Shown: one piece after another, positions 16,289 through 23,532 of the stretch
Numbering within the stretch: the stretch's first letter is position 1
Layout: each line of letters begins with the position of its first letter
Origin: Candidatus Liptonbacteria bacterium
GTDB taxonomy: Bacteria > Patescibacteriota > Minisyncoccia > UBA6257 > JACOXY01
Assembly (NCBI GenBank): GCA_016182095.1
Contig: JACOXY010000013.1
Location: 1-55,405, forward strand
DNA length: 55,405 bases
Reading direction: 5' to 3'
Program-made: the position numbers and the translations under genes
The notes under the pieces: generated by a model
What the model was told of the DNA's origin: nothing
Databases searched by the model: none
The model's input: the letters and a program-made list of their open reading frames with translations, nothing else

Positions 16289-16432
16289 TTAATTGCCAAA
16301 TCCCCGGCCGATACTCCCCAAAATATCAACCTTGTAAAACCCTTCCGGCAACACAAACTGAACCGCGATAAAAAGGCCGACCAGAACAATAATGGTAACA
16401 ATTGTAAAAAATTTTGGATCTGATGCGTTCAT
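16289..16432 (-). CDS. 47-aa single-pass membrane protein between the transketolase subunits
   Basis: Too short for ordinary ORF calling. It reads MNASDPKFFTIVTIIVLVG... and ends ILGSIGRGFGN, with one membrane helix (about residues 8-28) and a short Gly-rich tail. ATG at 16432 follows a weak AGGGA. Preferred over two overlapping frames in the same region because it alone has a clean membrane topology and sits in the operon orientation. Function unknown; its place suggests a membrane partner of the carbohydrate pathway, an inference only. Confidence 0.55.
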   Translation of the reverse strand: MNASDPKFFTIVTIIVLVGLFIAVQFVLPEGFYKVDILGSIGRGFGN

Positions 16433-16610
16433 GATTTTCCCTAACGAATTGCGCAATTTTTACCTGCGCTACGCCAAGACTGCGGCAAGGCGAGCGAGAG
16501 TGCGAATTCATAAGAGTTTTATCGACTTTTACCCTCCTAAATTTTATAATGCAAAACTTGGGGCGGGTTAATTTAATTATACACTTATTACTTGTTACTT
16601 ATTACTTGCT

Positions 16611-16770
16611 TCATTGATGCTCGCCCCAGCACTAAATCCCGAACAAAGACCATCTTAGTTTATGTTCAGCTCGCAGAAGTCGCCTATCGGCTTATTTGTA
16701 TGCCTAATATATAATTCTCTAGGATTAGTGCGGGGCTTCGCTTTTTTTAATAACAATCATTGATGCTCGC
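16611..16770. mobile_element. Small element with 14-bp direct repeats at the end of transketolase N
   Basis: TCATTGATGCTCGC occurs at 16611-16624 and again at 16757-16770, where it is the 3' end of transketolase N. Between them an inverted repeat CCCCAGCACTAAATCC (16624-16639) / GGATTAGTGCGGGG (16722-16735) bounds about 110 bp. This has the form of a small non-autonomous insertion with target duplication. The rest of 16433-16610 holds no gene; 16588-16610 has TTACTTATTACTTG-type short repeats. Confidence 0.6.
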
Positions 16771-17644
16771 TTCTTATTTTCCCGCTTAAAGTTCTTAACT
16801 CTTTCAGAGCCGCCCTGCCCTGCTCTTCTTTGGAAACAATATCCGTTGGCCCCAGCCCCGGAGGATTACCGTGCCACCTGTAATCGTTTTCCATGAAACT
16901 TACGCCCTTCCCGGGAATGGTGTGGGCGATTATTACCGTTGGCCTTTCGTAAATGGCATGAGCCTCCCGCACCGCATCAACAAACTGTGAAATATTATGC
17001 CCATCAACCTCTAATACATGCCACTTAAATGCCTCGTATTTATCGCGCAAAGAATCAAGCGGCATTACATCCTCCGTAATTCCATCAATTTGGATGTTAT
17101 TACGATCAATAATCGCCGTTAAATTATTTAAATGATTTTTTCCCGCGAACATCGCTGCCTCCCATAGATTTCCCTCATCATGCTCGCCATCGGAAAGCAT
17201 CGCGTAAATGCGGTATCGCTTTTCGTCAAGCTTTGCCGCCAAGGCCATGCCGATCGCCTGTGAAAGCCCGGATCCTAATGGACCGGACGTAGTTTCAAGG
17301 CCGGGGAGCGATGATCTATGCGGGTGGCCCTGCAGACGAGAATTTATTTTTCTTAGAGTTTTTAGCTCACTAATCGGAAAATATCCGGAGTGAGCCATGG
17401 TCGCGTATTGAACGGGACAAATGTGGCCGTTTGAAAGAACTAAACGGTCGCGTTCGGGCCAATTTGGTTTCTTGGGATTATGATTTAAGACATGAAAATA
17501 CATGGCCGTAAAAATATCAGCCATGCCAAGCGGTCCAGCAGAGTGACCGGACTTGGCCTCTAAGAGCATTTCAATAATCGACTCCCGGATTTTATTCGCC
17601 AGTTCTTCCAGATGTTTTAATTTTTTTTCATGCAACGACTCCAT
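16757..17644 (-). CDS. Transketolase, N-terminal subunit
   Basis: The thiamine-diphosphate-binding domain of transketolase (295 aa). GHSAGPLGMADIF, SNGHICPVQYA, and the cofactor/Mg motif LSDGEHDEGNLWEAA...IDRNN are intact. Start MESLHEKK at 17644 is preferred over a Met two codons earlier because TGTTATCAT ends 7 nt upstream (core format). With the C-terminal subunit it moves two-carbon ketol units between sugar phosphates. Its promoter and first codons are duplicated at 18466-18556 on the far side of the toxin module. Its 3' end carries a small insertion element. Confidence 0.93.
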   Translation of the reverse strand: MESLHEKKLKHLEELANKIRESIIEMLLEAKSGHSAGPLGMADIFTAMYFHVLNHNPKKPNWPERDRLVLSNGHICPVQYATMAHSGYFPISELKTLRKINSRLQGHPHRSSLPGLETTSGPLGSGLSQAIGMALAAKLDEKRYRIYAMLSDGEHDEGNLWEAAMFAGKNHLNNLTAIIDRNNIQIDGITEDVMPLDSLRDKYEAFKWHVLEVDGHNISQFVDAVREAHAIYERPTVIIAHTIPGKGVSFMENDYRWHGNPPGLGPTDIVSKEEQGRAALKELRTLSGKIRSEHQ

Positions 17645-17676
17645 TAACATTATGATAACATTTTTTGAAGTTTATA
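17586..17676. repeat. Promoter/5' end of transketolase N, original copy of a 91-bp direct repeat
   Basis: Matches 18466-18556 with four differences that I count by eye. The pair flanks the HTH-Doc module. Confidence 0.85.
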
Positions 17677-17706
17677 TCCTGGAACCCACCCTGGCTTTGT
17701 TAACTA

Positions 17707-17735
17707 TTGATTCATATATTAACATATGTTAAAAT
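17707..17735 (+). promoter_or_regulatory. Promoter and palindromic operator of the HTH-Doc operon
   Basis: TTGATT, 17 nt, TAAAAT. The perfect palindrome TTAACATATGTTAA (17719-17732) lies between -35 and -10, where a bound HTH antitoxin would block transcription. Confidence 0.7.
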
Positions 17736-17745
17736 AGCATCACCT

Positions 17746-18000
17746 ATGGAAAAAGAATTTTATTCAACGGCGGAGGCCGCCAAACTGCTCCGCGTAAGCA
17801 GAGTTTCAATATTCCAAAAGATTAAATCAGGGAACATAAGGGCGCAAAAGGTTGGGCGCAATTTTATCATTAAAAAAAGTGATTTATTTGAGGCGTTGGG
17901 CAATGTCTTAAGCAAAGAAAAGAAACAAAATGTCGACAGGGCGGTAGCAAAGGCGCTGCGGGATTACGGCGAAGTATTTAAAAAGTTAGGCAAGGAGTAA
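17746..18000 (+). CDS. Excisionase-type HTH protein, likely antitoxin of the Doc pair
   Basis: An 84-aa DNA-binding protein. Residues 4-50 (FYSTAEAAKLLRVSRVSIFQ...IKKSDL) form a MerR/excisionase-like winged helix; residues 55-84 are a charged helix that may bind and neutralise the toxin. ATG lies 10 nt after TAAAAT. Two nt separate it from the doc gene, and it carries the doc Shine-Dalgarno site at its 3' end. It replaces the usual Phd antitoxin. Autorepression through the palindrome in its promoter is an inference. Confidence 0.8.
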   Translation: MEKEFYSTAEAAKLLRVSRVSIFQKIKSGNIRAQKVGRNFIIKKSDLFEALGNVLSKEKKQNVDRAVAKALRDYGEVFKKLGKE

Positions 18001-18002
18001 AG

Positions 18003-18431
18003 ATGAAAGTAAAAAATCTCGCATTAAAAGAAGTTGAATATAGCGCTTATAGGCTGGCAAAAAAGTTTATGTCTTGGAATGAGCCCATTCTCGATTTTGG
18101 AACACGTTTCCCAGAAGTGCTGGAAAGCTGTCTTTTGGTTCCGTTTCAAACATACGCGCGAAAAAATCTTTACCGGGGATTGATTAACAAAGCGGCCATT
18201 CTTTTTTATCTAATGATTAAGAATCATCCGTTTGAGAACGGCAATAAAAGAATCGCGGTAATGACGCTATTGCTGTTTCTCTATAAAAATAATGCATGGA
18301 TTAAGGTTAGCGATAATGCATTATATAAAATCGCTGTCCGAGTCGCCGAAGGATCTCCGCAGGAAAAAGATTTTTATCTGAATGCCGTTCAAGGATTTCT
18401 AAAAGAAAATATGGTGCGGATAAAGAAGTAA
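18003..18431 (+). CDS. doc: Doc/Fic-family toxin
   Basis: Fic-fold protein of 142 aa with the Doc motif HPFENGNKRIAVMTL (about residues 77-91). In known Doc toxins this motif binds ATP and phosphorylates EF-Tu, halting translation. The nucleotide-binding His, Asn-Lys-Arg and Gly are all present, so the toxin looks active. Start ATG follows AAGGAG in the end of the antitoxin gene by 6 nt. The plus-strand operon is inserted against the grain of the minus-strand carbohydrate cluster and is flanked by duplicated transketolase sequence. Confidence 0.88.
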   Translation: MKVKNLALKEVEYSAYRLAKKFMSWNEPILDFGTRFPEVLESCLLVPFQTYARKNLYRGLINKAAILFYLMIKNHPFENGNKRIAVMTLLLFLYKNNAWIKVSDNALYKIAVRVAEGSPQEKDFYLNAVQGFLKENMVRIKK

Positions 18432-18465
18432 CCCCGACCACATCAGCACTTTAATAATAGTCTGG

Positions 18466-18556
18466 CGGATTTTATTCGCCAGTTCTTCTAAGTGTTTTAA
18501 CTTTTTTTCATGCAACGACTCCATTAACATTATGATAACATTTTTTGAAGTTTATA
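18466..18556. repeat. Duplicate of the transketolase N promoter and first codons
   Basis: A 91-bp near copy of 17586-17676. It includes the TATCAT box, ATG and about 19 codons on the minus strand and then diverges. No gene is seen in the remainder of 18432-18799; 18557-18710 is unremarkable A/T-rich sequence. Confidence 0.85.
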
Positions 18557-18710
18557 AGTATTACCGTATTGCAAGAGCCCAAAAGAGAAAACTTATCCGC
18601 TTTTATTCTGATTTCTGAAATCTCGGAATTGGGTTGTGTAAAGCCGTAGCCGTGCGCATTATCTACTATCTGATATAAGTATAAATGTAAAAAGTTAAAT
18701 AAAAAAATCG

Positions 18711-18733
18711 CCCTTAGAGAAATTCTCTAGGGG
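18711..18733 (-). terminator. Terminator of the 18800-19372 gene
   Basis: CCCTAGAGAA/TTCTCTAAGGG hairpin, followed on the minus strand by CGATTTTTTT. Confidence 0.75.
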
Positions 18734-18744
18734 GGGGGGCCGAT

Positions 18745-18791
18745 GTCCAAGGGACCAAGGGACAAGATTTTTGTCCCAGGGTCCCAAGGAC
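18745..18791 (-). repeat. 21-bp inverted repeat in the 3' leader of the GC-rich orphan gene
   Basis: GTCCAAGGGACCAAGGGACA...A and TTGTCCCAGGGTCCCAAGGA...C pair with three mismatches around a 5-nt loop. It lies between stop codon and terminator. Confidence 0.7.
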
Positions 18792-18799
18792 TAAGTATG

Positions 18800-19372
18800 C
18801 TACTTGCTCGAGGCAACCCGATCGCCGGAGCGCACGTCGTCCCCGCCGGGCCGGGGCCAGTGCAGGCAGACACGCTCATCGTGCAATTCGAGACACGGGA
18901 CGCTACGGTCGTCGCCACCATCCACCGCAAATATCCCCGGAAAGTCAATGTAGACCTTTCCGAGAACCTTCGCAAGCTTGGGGAACCTGTCTTGGTTCGC
19001 CACGAGCCACTCGGCGTGCTGGAAGCCCAGAAGCTTCCCAGCAAGCGGAGCGAGCCGACGCTCGTACTCTACCACGTCGCCGATCGAGTCCTCGCCAGAA
19101 CGGAGAACCGTCCCGAGAACGAGGGTGGCTTCCTCCGTCGTAGAGGAGTCGTCGACCGAGCGCATCCAGCCGTACCTTGACTGGAGTTCTCCGAGAGTGG
19201 GCCGCGGGAGCGCAGGAATCGTGATTGAAAGCTTCCCGGTCACCCGGAAAAACGCCTCGACCTCCTTCACTTCGAGCTCTCCGCGGAGGAAGCTTTCGGC
19301 TGCTTCCTCACCACCCAGCCTGTTCACGATCGCCTCAAACCAGTTGTGTTCACGATGACCATACTTGGACAT
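18800..19372 (-). CDS. GC-rich orphan protein (190 aa)
   Basis: Orphan family, not named. Start MSKYGHREHNWFEAIVNRLG is fixed by AAGGAG 6 nt upstream; a Met 20 codons earlier is rejected. N-terminal helical part (EEAAESFLRGELEVKEVEAF), then IPALPRPTLGELQSRYGWMRSV and a C-terminal domain ending in a Cys/His/Trp segment (CLELHDERVCLHWPRPG). Cytosolic. GC content is far above its neighbours, pointing to transfer or different codon selection. Cassette format with a TTGACA-N18-TACAAT promoter overlapping the rpe 3' end, and a long leader with hairpin H3. I believe homologues are multicopy in Parcubacteria, from memory only. Confidence 0.75.
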   Translation of the reverse strand: MSKYGHREHNWFEAIVNRLGGEEAAESFLRGELEVKEVEAFFRVTGKLSITIPALPRPTLGELQSRYGWMRSVDDSSTTEEATLVLGTVLRSGEDSIGDVVEYERRLAPLAGKLLGFQHAEWLVANQDRFPKLAKVLGKVYIDFPGIFAVDGGDDRSVPCLELHDERVCLHWPRPGGDDVRSGDRVASSK

Positions 19373-19432
19373 GACACTCTCCTTTAGGCTCGTAGCTGAG
19401 TTTTTCCTCGCCTGATAGGCAAGTAGCCGCAT

Positions 19433-19479
19433 CCATTGCAGCCCAAAACCTTATTTTCAAAGACTTTGGGCCGCAATGG
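19433..19479 (-). promoter_or_regulatory. Leader hairpin H3 of the GC-rich orphan gene
   Basis: Minus strand CCATTGCGGCCCAAA and TTTGGGCTGCAATGG pair with one mismatch around a loop of about 17 nt, midway in a leader of about 200 nt. Confidence 0.75.
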
Positions 19480-19578
19480 TTCAACACAGCTCACCACGAG
19501 CAGTTCGGCGTGCCTCACCGTGGACAGGTAAAAGATGGCTTATTTTGTCAGTTCTTAAAGTTCTTATTTTGCGTGGGA

Positions 19579-19608
19579 ATTGTACCATATTTTATGCTAT
19601 TTTGTCAA
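19579..19608 (-). promoter_or_regulatory. Promoter of the 18800-19372 gene
   Basis: Minus strand TTGACA, 18 nt, TACAAT; the -35 lies inside the last codons of rpe. Confidence 0.75.
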
Positions 19609-20233
19609 TTAACTCCATATAGGCTGTTTTTGGATTTTCACTCCCAAAAATAAAGTTTCCGGCCACAAATAGGCTAGCTCCGGCTTCTTTCGCGAGTTTC
19701 GCTGTTTCTAAATTAACGCCACCGTCAATTTCTATAATCACGTCTGATTTTTTATTTTTTAAAATTTTTATTTTTTCTAAAATTTCCGGCTTAAACGACT
19801 GCCCCGAAGGTCCCGGGGAAACCGCAAGCATTAAAAAACCGTCAAAATCATCAATGTGAGCGAAAATCCGCTCTACGGGAGTTGCTGGATTTATCGCTAA
19901 AAAAATCTCTGCATTATATTTTTTGTATTTTTCAATTAAATAAACCAAGTCGCCCATAGATTCCAGGTGGACAATGAGCCGCTTTGCGCCGGCCCGAAGC
20001 CACCGGTCAGCCTGAACTTCCGGATCTTCTACCATTAAATGAACTTCGAATCGCGGCGGGTTCGCGCCAAAAAATTCAGCAAACTCCTCCGGATTATTCC
20101 AGCTCACATGCGGGGTGAACTTGCCGTCAGAAATATCAACATGCATCATGGGAGCAAATTCGCTCGCCAAAGCTATTCGTTTTTTTATACACTCAAAATT
20201 TTCGCAATTGATTGATGGGATTATTTGATTCAT
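19592..20233 (-). CDS. rpe: Ribulose-phosphate 3-epimerase
   Basis: Interconverts ribulose-5-P and xylulose-5-P for transketolase. A TIM barrel of 213 aa: IPSINCENF, MHVDISDGKF (metal His and Asp), FEVHLMVEDPE (metal His), LAVSPGPSGQSF, and EIDGGVNLETAKL with the phosphate-binding GNFIFGS. The start MNQIIPSINC is preferred over an ATG 19 codons upstream because the extra codons lie inside a MITE-like element. The A of its ATG is the terminal base of that element (CACTCCTATG), so the element has inserted exactly at the start. Confidence 0.93.
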   Translation of the reverse strand: MNQIIPSINCENFECIKKRIALASEFAPMMHVDISDGKFTPHVSWNNPEEFAEFFGANPPRFEVHLMVEDPEVQADRWLRAGAKRLIVHLESMGDLVYLIEKYKKYNAEIFLAINPATPVERIFAHIDDFDGFLMLAVSPGPSGQSFKPEILEKIKILKNKKSDVIIEIDGGVNLETAKLAKEAGASLFVAGNFIFGSENPKTAYMELIDKIA

Positions 20234-20542
20234 AGGAGTGTGAAATACGAACAAAATCAATTGAGCGGAGCGAATTTGGCAAATATTCAAGGCGCGAGGA
20301 GGAGATTAGTAGCTTAAGCTACAGCTCCGACGAGTCCCGTTAGAAAGTCATCTTTCTAACGGGACGAGCAACGCTGAATATTTATCAAATTCGCCCGCCC
20401 CTCCGGGGAAGCTAAAAAATGGGTGATTTTCTTCGTTACTCTTCCTTAATGTATTCTACGAATACAATTTCGTCGTCGTGCCTTGAAATCATCTCATTTT
20501 TTAGCTTCTCAAGCTGATTTATGTTCGTATTTCACACTCCTA
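20233..20542. mobile_element. MITE-like structured element, copy A (310 bp)
   Basis: Perfect 20-bp terminal inverted repeats TAGGAGTGTGAAATACGAAC. Inside are two further foldback arms: GCGAATTTGGCAAATATTCA with its complement near 20375-20400, and AAGCTAAAAAATG/CATTTTTTAGCTT enclosing GTATTC-TAC-GAATAC. It carries a nested palindrome CCCGTTAGAAAG...CTTTCTAACGGG. It fills the gap between the stop of the L,D-transpeptidase gene and the start of rpe exactly. No open frame of its own. Copies B (51359) and C (26316) are homologous. Confidence 0.85.
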
Positions 20543-21919
20543 TTATTTTAACCCAAAACTTTTATTTAACCAGGCGAGAACATTCTCCATGTCTTTCCGG
20601 ATATTCTGCGACCCCAAAAATATTATACCGATTGTACGAACTTCTCCGCTCGAAAGCTTTAACTTCCAAGTGGAAACCAAGCCCTCGCCGCCTCCGCTAT
20701 AAGCAGTAATCCCGCCAAGCAATGAATCACCCTGAAACGCGGCACCGAGCTCATAAAGGCCTGACTGTTCTGTCTTGCTAATTTCTAAAATAACGCTCCT
20801 CTTTTCAATTATATATTTCAGCAATTTGGTGAGGTCGCTTGCGGTACTCACATTATCCTGCCCCAAACTCGCCGAATTGGACATTTTAGTACTGCCCATT
20901 TCCAGAGATTTTATTTTAGCCGCGACATTATCCATAAAAAGTTTTTCCCCCAGAAAAGAAGCGAGGGCGCGGGATGCTCCATTTGAAGAGCGGCTAATTA
21001 TCGGCGACAAAAGTTCAAGTGCCTCATAGCGCTCGCTTGGCAATAACTCGTAGCTCTGCTCTTCGCCAGAGAGCATGTATTCCTGTATGGTTATAAGCCG
21101 TCCAAGATAAATAACTTCACTGCCGGTAAGCGCTGTTATAAGTTTCCCCAACGATCCCATTGGCAAAATATCGTTGGAATTAAAATCCAAAAGCGGTTCA
21201 TCTCCGCTAAAATCATAAACAAGCGCTGACTTCGCGGTTATGGGCAGTGGCGCTATATCTGCGGTTATGGCCTGAAGCGGCGCTTTCAAAAAAAGCTGAC
21301 TGCTCTGGTCGGTCACCAAAACGGGCATTCCTTTTTTGGCAAAATCATAAACAAGTTTTGCGTCTTCATCCGAAAGACTTACGCACCCCGAGGAATACGC
21401 GGAGTCTGCAGGCGCGCCGCTTGGAAAACGCGGCGGTCCGTGTATAAAATAATTGCCGTAAAACCAGACACTCCACGGCATCCACACCTTGGCAATTGAC
21501 GATAAATGATTTCTTTCTTTAGAAATTACCTCATAATTTCCGGACGGGGTTTCGCGCGGGCCGCCCTCGCGCCCTTTGCGCAAAACCTTGAGCGTCGCGG
21601 AGGCGGTTCCCTCGCTAAAAATAGTAAGTTCCATCTTCACTAAATCTATTGCTATAAAATCCCTCTTTTCCTCAATATATCTGTCGCGCAGAAGTACAAA
21701 TTTTTCATGCTCAATCGCCGGCATTTCACCGGAATTTGTAAAAGGGCCGCTTTTCGCGGCAAGCACTTGCCGCTCATACAAATTCTGCCAATTTCTCAAA
21801 TCGCTTTTTACAATCTGAAACTCCTTATAAAAACCATAAAACAATCCGGCGGCGACCACGCCTAAAAAAAGAAGCGCAAAAAAGCTGAATTTGAAAAAAA
21901 GTTGGGATTTTCTCTTCAT
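20543..21919 (-). CDS. L,D-transpeptidase fused to a D-Ala-D-Ala carboxypeptidase-like domain
   Basis: Periplasm-facing cell-wall enzyme with an N-terminal membrane helix (residues 8-32). The YkuD domain (about 85-205) has HGPPRFPSG and SSGCVSLSDEDA, the His and Cys of L,D-transpeptidases that make 3-3 crosslinks. The second domain (about 225-458) resembles S11 penicillin-binding proteins: MGSLGKLIT (SxxK) and SRSSNGA (SxN). A KTG triad is not evident; SGGGEG stands near its place, so activity of this half is uncertain. Core format: TGTTAAAAT ends 6 nt before the ATG. Its stop abuts MITE-like copy A. Confidence 0.85.
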   Translation of the reverse strand: MKRKSQLFFKFSFFALLFLGVVAAGLFYGFYKEFQIVKSDLRNWQNLYERQVLAAKSGPFTNSGEMPAIEHEKFVLLRDRYIEEKRDFIAIDLVKMELTIFSEGTASATLKVLRKGREGGPRETPSGNYEVISKERNHLSSIAKVWMPWSVWFYGNYFIHGPPRFPSGAPADSAYSSGCVSLSDEDAKLVYDFAKKGMPVLVTDQSSQLFLKAPLQAITADIAPLPITAKSALVYDFSGDEPLLDFNSNDILPMGSLGKLITALTGSEVIYLGRLITIQEYMLSGEEQSYELLPSERYEALELLSPIISRSSNGASRALASFLGEKLFMDNVAAKIKSLEMGSTKMSNSASLGQDNVSTASDLTKLLKYIIEKRSVILEISKTEQSGLYELGAAFQGDSLLGGITAYSGGGEGLVSTWKLKLSSGEVRTIGIIFLGSQNIRKDMENVLAWLNKSFGLK

Positions 21920-21969
21920 GCCATTATTTTAACACAAGAATAGCGTTGATAAGTAGCACATCTTATAAC

Positions 21970-21994
21970 AAAATCGGGCTTCGGCCCGATTTTT
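21970..21994. terminator. Bidirectional terminator at the 3' end of rpiB
   Basis: AAAATCGGGC-TTCG-GCCCGATTTT, a UUCG-capped stem with A and T runs on both sides. Confidence 0.88.
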
Positions 21995-22436
21995 ATTTTT
22001 CCAACTCTTTTATTTTCTGAAGCCGTCTTAGATGCCTCTCTTCTCCTGAAAATTTAGTCTTGAGCCAAGAAACTGCTATTACAGAAGCCATTTCCTGGTC
22101 TACCCAATCGGAAGCAATTACAAGAACATTTGAATTCTCGTGTTCCCGAGATTGAACGGCAACTTTTTCATTAAACCCAAGCGCCGCGCGCACTCCTTTG
22201 TATTTATTCGCAACCATGTCCATGCCATGGCCCGATCCGCAAATTAAAATTCCATTATTGTTTTCGGGATCTGCGGAAACTTTTTCTGCCACCGCTTGCG
22301 CAAAATCAACATAGTCGTCTTCCTTATCAAACTGAAAAGCGCCGAGGTCCTGAAATTCGTATCCCGTTTTGACCAAGTGTTTTTTAAGTTCTTCTTTGAG
22401 TGCAAAGCCGCGATGATCGGCGCCAATGTATAACAT
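21993..22436 (-). CDS. rpiB: Ribose-5-phosphate isomerase B
   Basis: Interconverts ribose-5-P and ribulose-5-P. A RpiB/LacAB fold of 147 aa with YIGADHRGFALKEELK, the active-site Cys strand ILICGSGHGMDMVANKYKGVRAAL, and VLVIASDWV. It follows gap by 9 bp and probably shares its transcript. A weak TAATGT box ends 6 nt before the ATG. Confidence 0.93.
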   Translation of the reverse strand: MLYIGADHRGFALKEELKKHLVKTGYEFQDLGAFQFDKEDDYVDFAQAVAEKVSADPENNNGILICGSGHGMDMVANKYKGVRAALGFNEKVAVQSREHENSNVLVIASDWVDQEMASVIAVSWLKTKFSGEERHLRRLQKIKELEK

Positions 22437-22445
22437 ATGTGTACA

Positions 22446-23450
22446 TTAGAGAGCGGCCGCCACCCGCCTCACGTGTTCCACTAAAGTTGCCGTATACCCT
22501 GCCTCGTTATCATACCAAGAAAGAACTTGAACGAGATCTCCGTCCATTACCTTGGTCATTCCAAGGTCAATAATCGCTCCATAGGGTTCCCCCAAAATAT
22601 CGGTTGAAACAAGCGGGTCGTCGGTCGCTTTAATTATTTTTGACCAACGCGGTTCCTCTGCTACCGCTCTAAAAATATCGTTTACTTCTTCTGCGGAGGT
22701 TTTTTTCTTTAAGAGCGCGGTAATGACGCTAATAGATCCGGAAATAATCGGCACGCGCAGAGAAACAGCGTCAAATTTGTGGGCAAGCTCTGGCAATGAT
22801 TGGATAACCGCTTCAGCGGCGCCAGTCGTTGAAGGCACAATGTTTACAGCCGCCGCCCTCCCGCGGCGTAAATCTTTGGAATCGGGGCCGTCAACAAGTT
22901 TTTGGGTAGCGGTGTAGCCATGCGTAGTGCTCATGGACGCCTTTAATACTCCCAATTTTTCGCTTAATATCGCCATAACCGGCGCCACGGAATTAGTGGT
23001 GCAGGACGCATTGCAGGTTATGGGCCCGGCTTTTTTAAATCTGTCGTCATTTACTCCCACAAGCACGGTATCCGCGCCGCCCTTAGCCGGAGCCGATATG
23101 ACAACTCTTTTCGCTCCGGAATCCAAATGGACCTTGGCTTTTTCGCCATCAGTGAAAAATCCGGTGGACTCTACCACTATATCAACTCCCAATTTTTTCC
23201 AGGGAAGGTTAGCCGGATCTTTTTCGGCAAAAACCAGCGCCTCCTTGCCGTTAATGCGCAAACTTCCGTCCAGCGCCTCCACCTTCCCGTGATACCTGCC
23301 ATAAACACTGTCATACTTTAACAGATAGGCGAGCGTTTTTGTGTCCGTTAAATCATTCACCGCCACAATTTCAAAATCCGGATCGCTTATCGCCTGTCTG
23401 AAAAACAATCTGCCTATTCGGCCGAAGCCGTTTATCGCAATGCGGGCCAT
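22446..23450 (-). CDS. gap: Glyceraldehyde-3-phosphate dehydrogenase, type I
   Basis: Glycolytic oxidation of G3P to 1,3-bisphosphoglycerate. Rossmann start INGFGRIGRLFFRQ, catalytic ITCNASCTTNSVAPV, the S-loop and C-terminal WYDNEAGYTATLVEHV. 334 aa, full length. Core format: TATAAC ends 8 nt before ATG. First gene of a short gap-rpiB unit. Confidence 0.96.
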   Translation of the reverse strand: MARIAINGFGRIGRLFFRQAISDPDFEIVAVNDLTDTKTLAYLLKYDSVYGRYHGKVEALDGSLRINGKEALVFAEKDPANLPWKKLGVDIVVESTGFFTDGEKAKVHLDSGAKRVVISAPAKGGADTVLVGVNDDRFKKAGPITCNASCTTNSVAPVMAILSEKLGVLKASMSTTHGYTATQKLVDGPDSKDLRRGRAAAVNIVPSTTGAAEAVIQSLPELAHKFDAVSLRVPIISGSISVITALLKKKTSAEEVNDIFRAVAEEPRWSKIIKATDDPLVSTDILGEPYGAIIDLGMTKVMDGDLVQVLSWYDNEAGYTATLVEHVRRVAAAL

Positions 23451-23532
23451 AATGCAAAGTTATAATCGTTCTAGCCGCTCTATTCGTTTTAAACGTTTAG
23501 AACGTTACAACGCCATAACATAATATTTTTTA

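Noticed and set aside
16186-16401. 71-aa and 61-aa minus-strand frames between the transketolase subunits
   Set aside because: They overlap the 47-aa membrane protein in other frames and lack a sensible topology.
16757-17644. UGA recoding as in Gracilibacteria or SR1
   Set aside because: UGA ends transketolase N and several other genes at family-normal length, and no in-frame UGA interrupts conserved genes.
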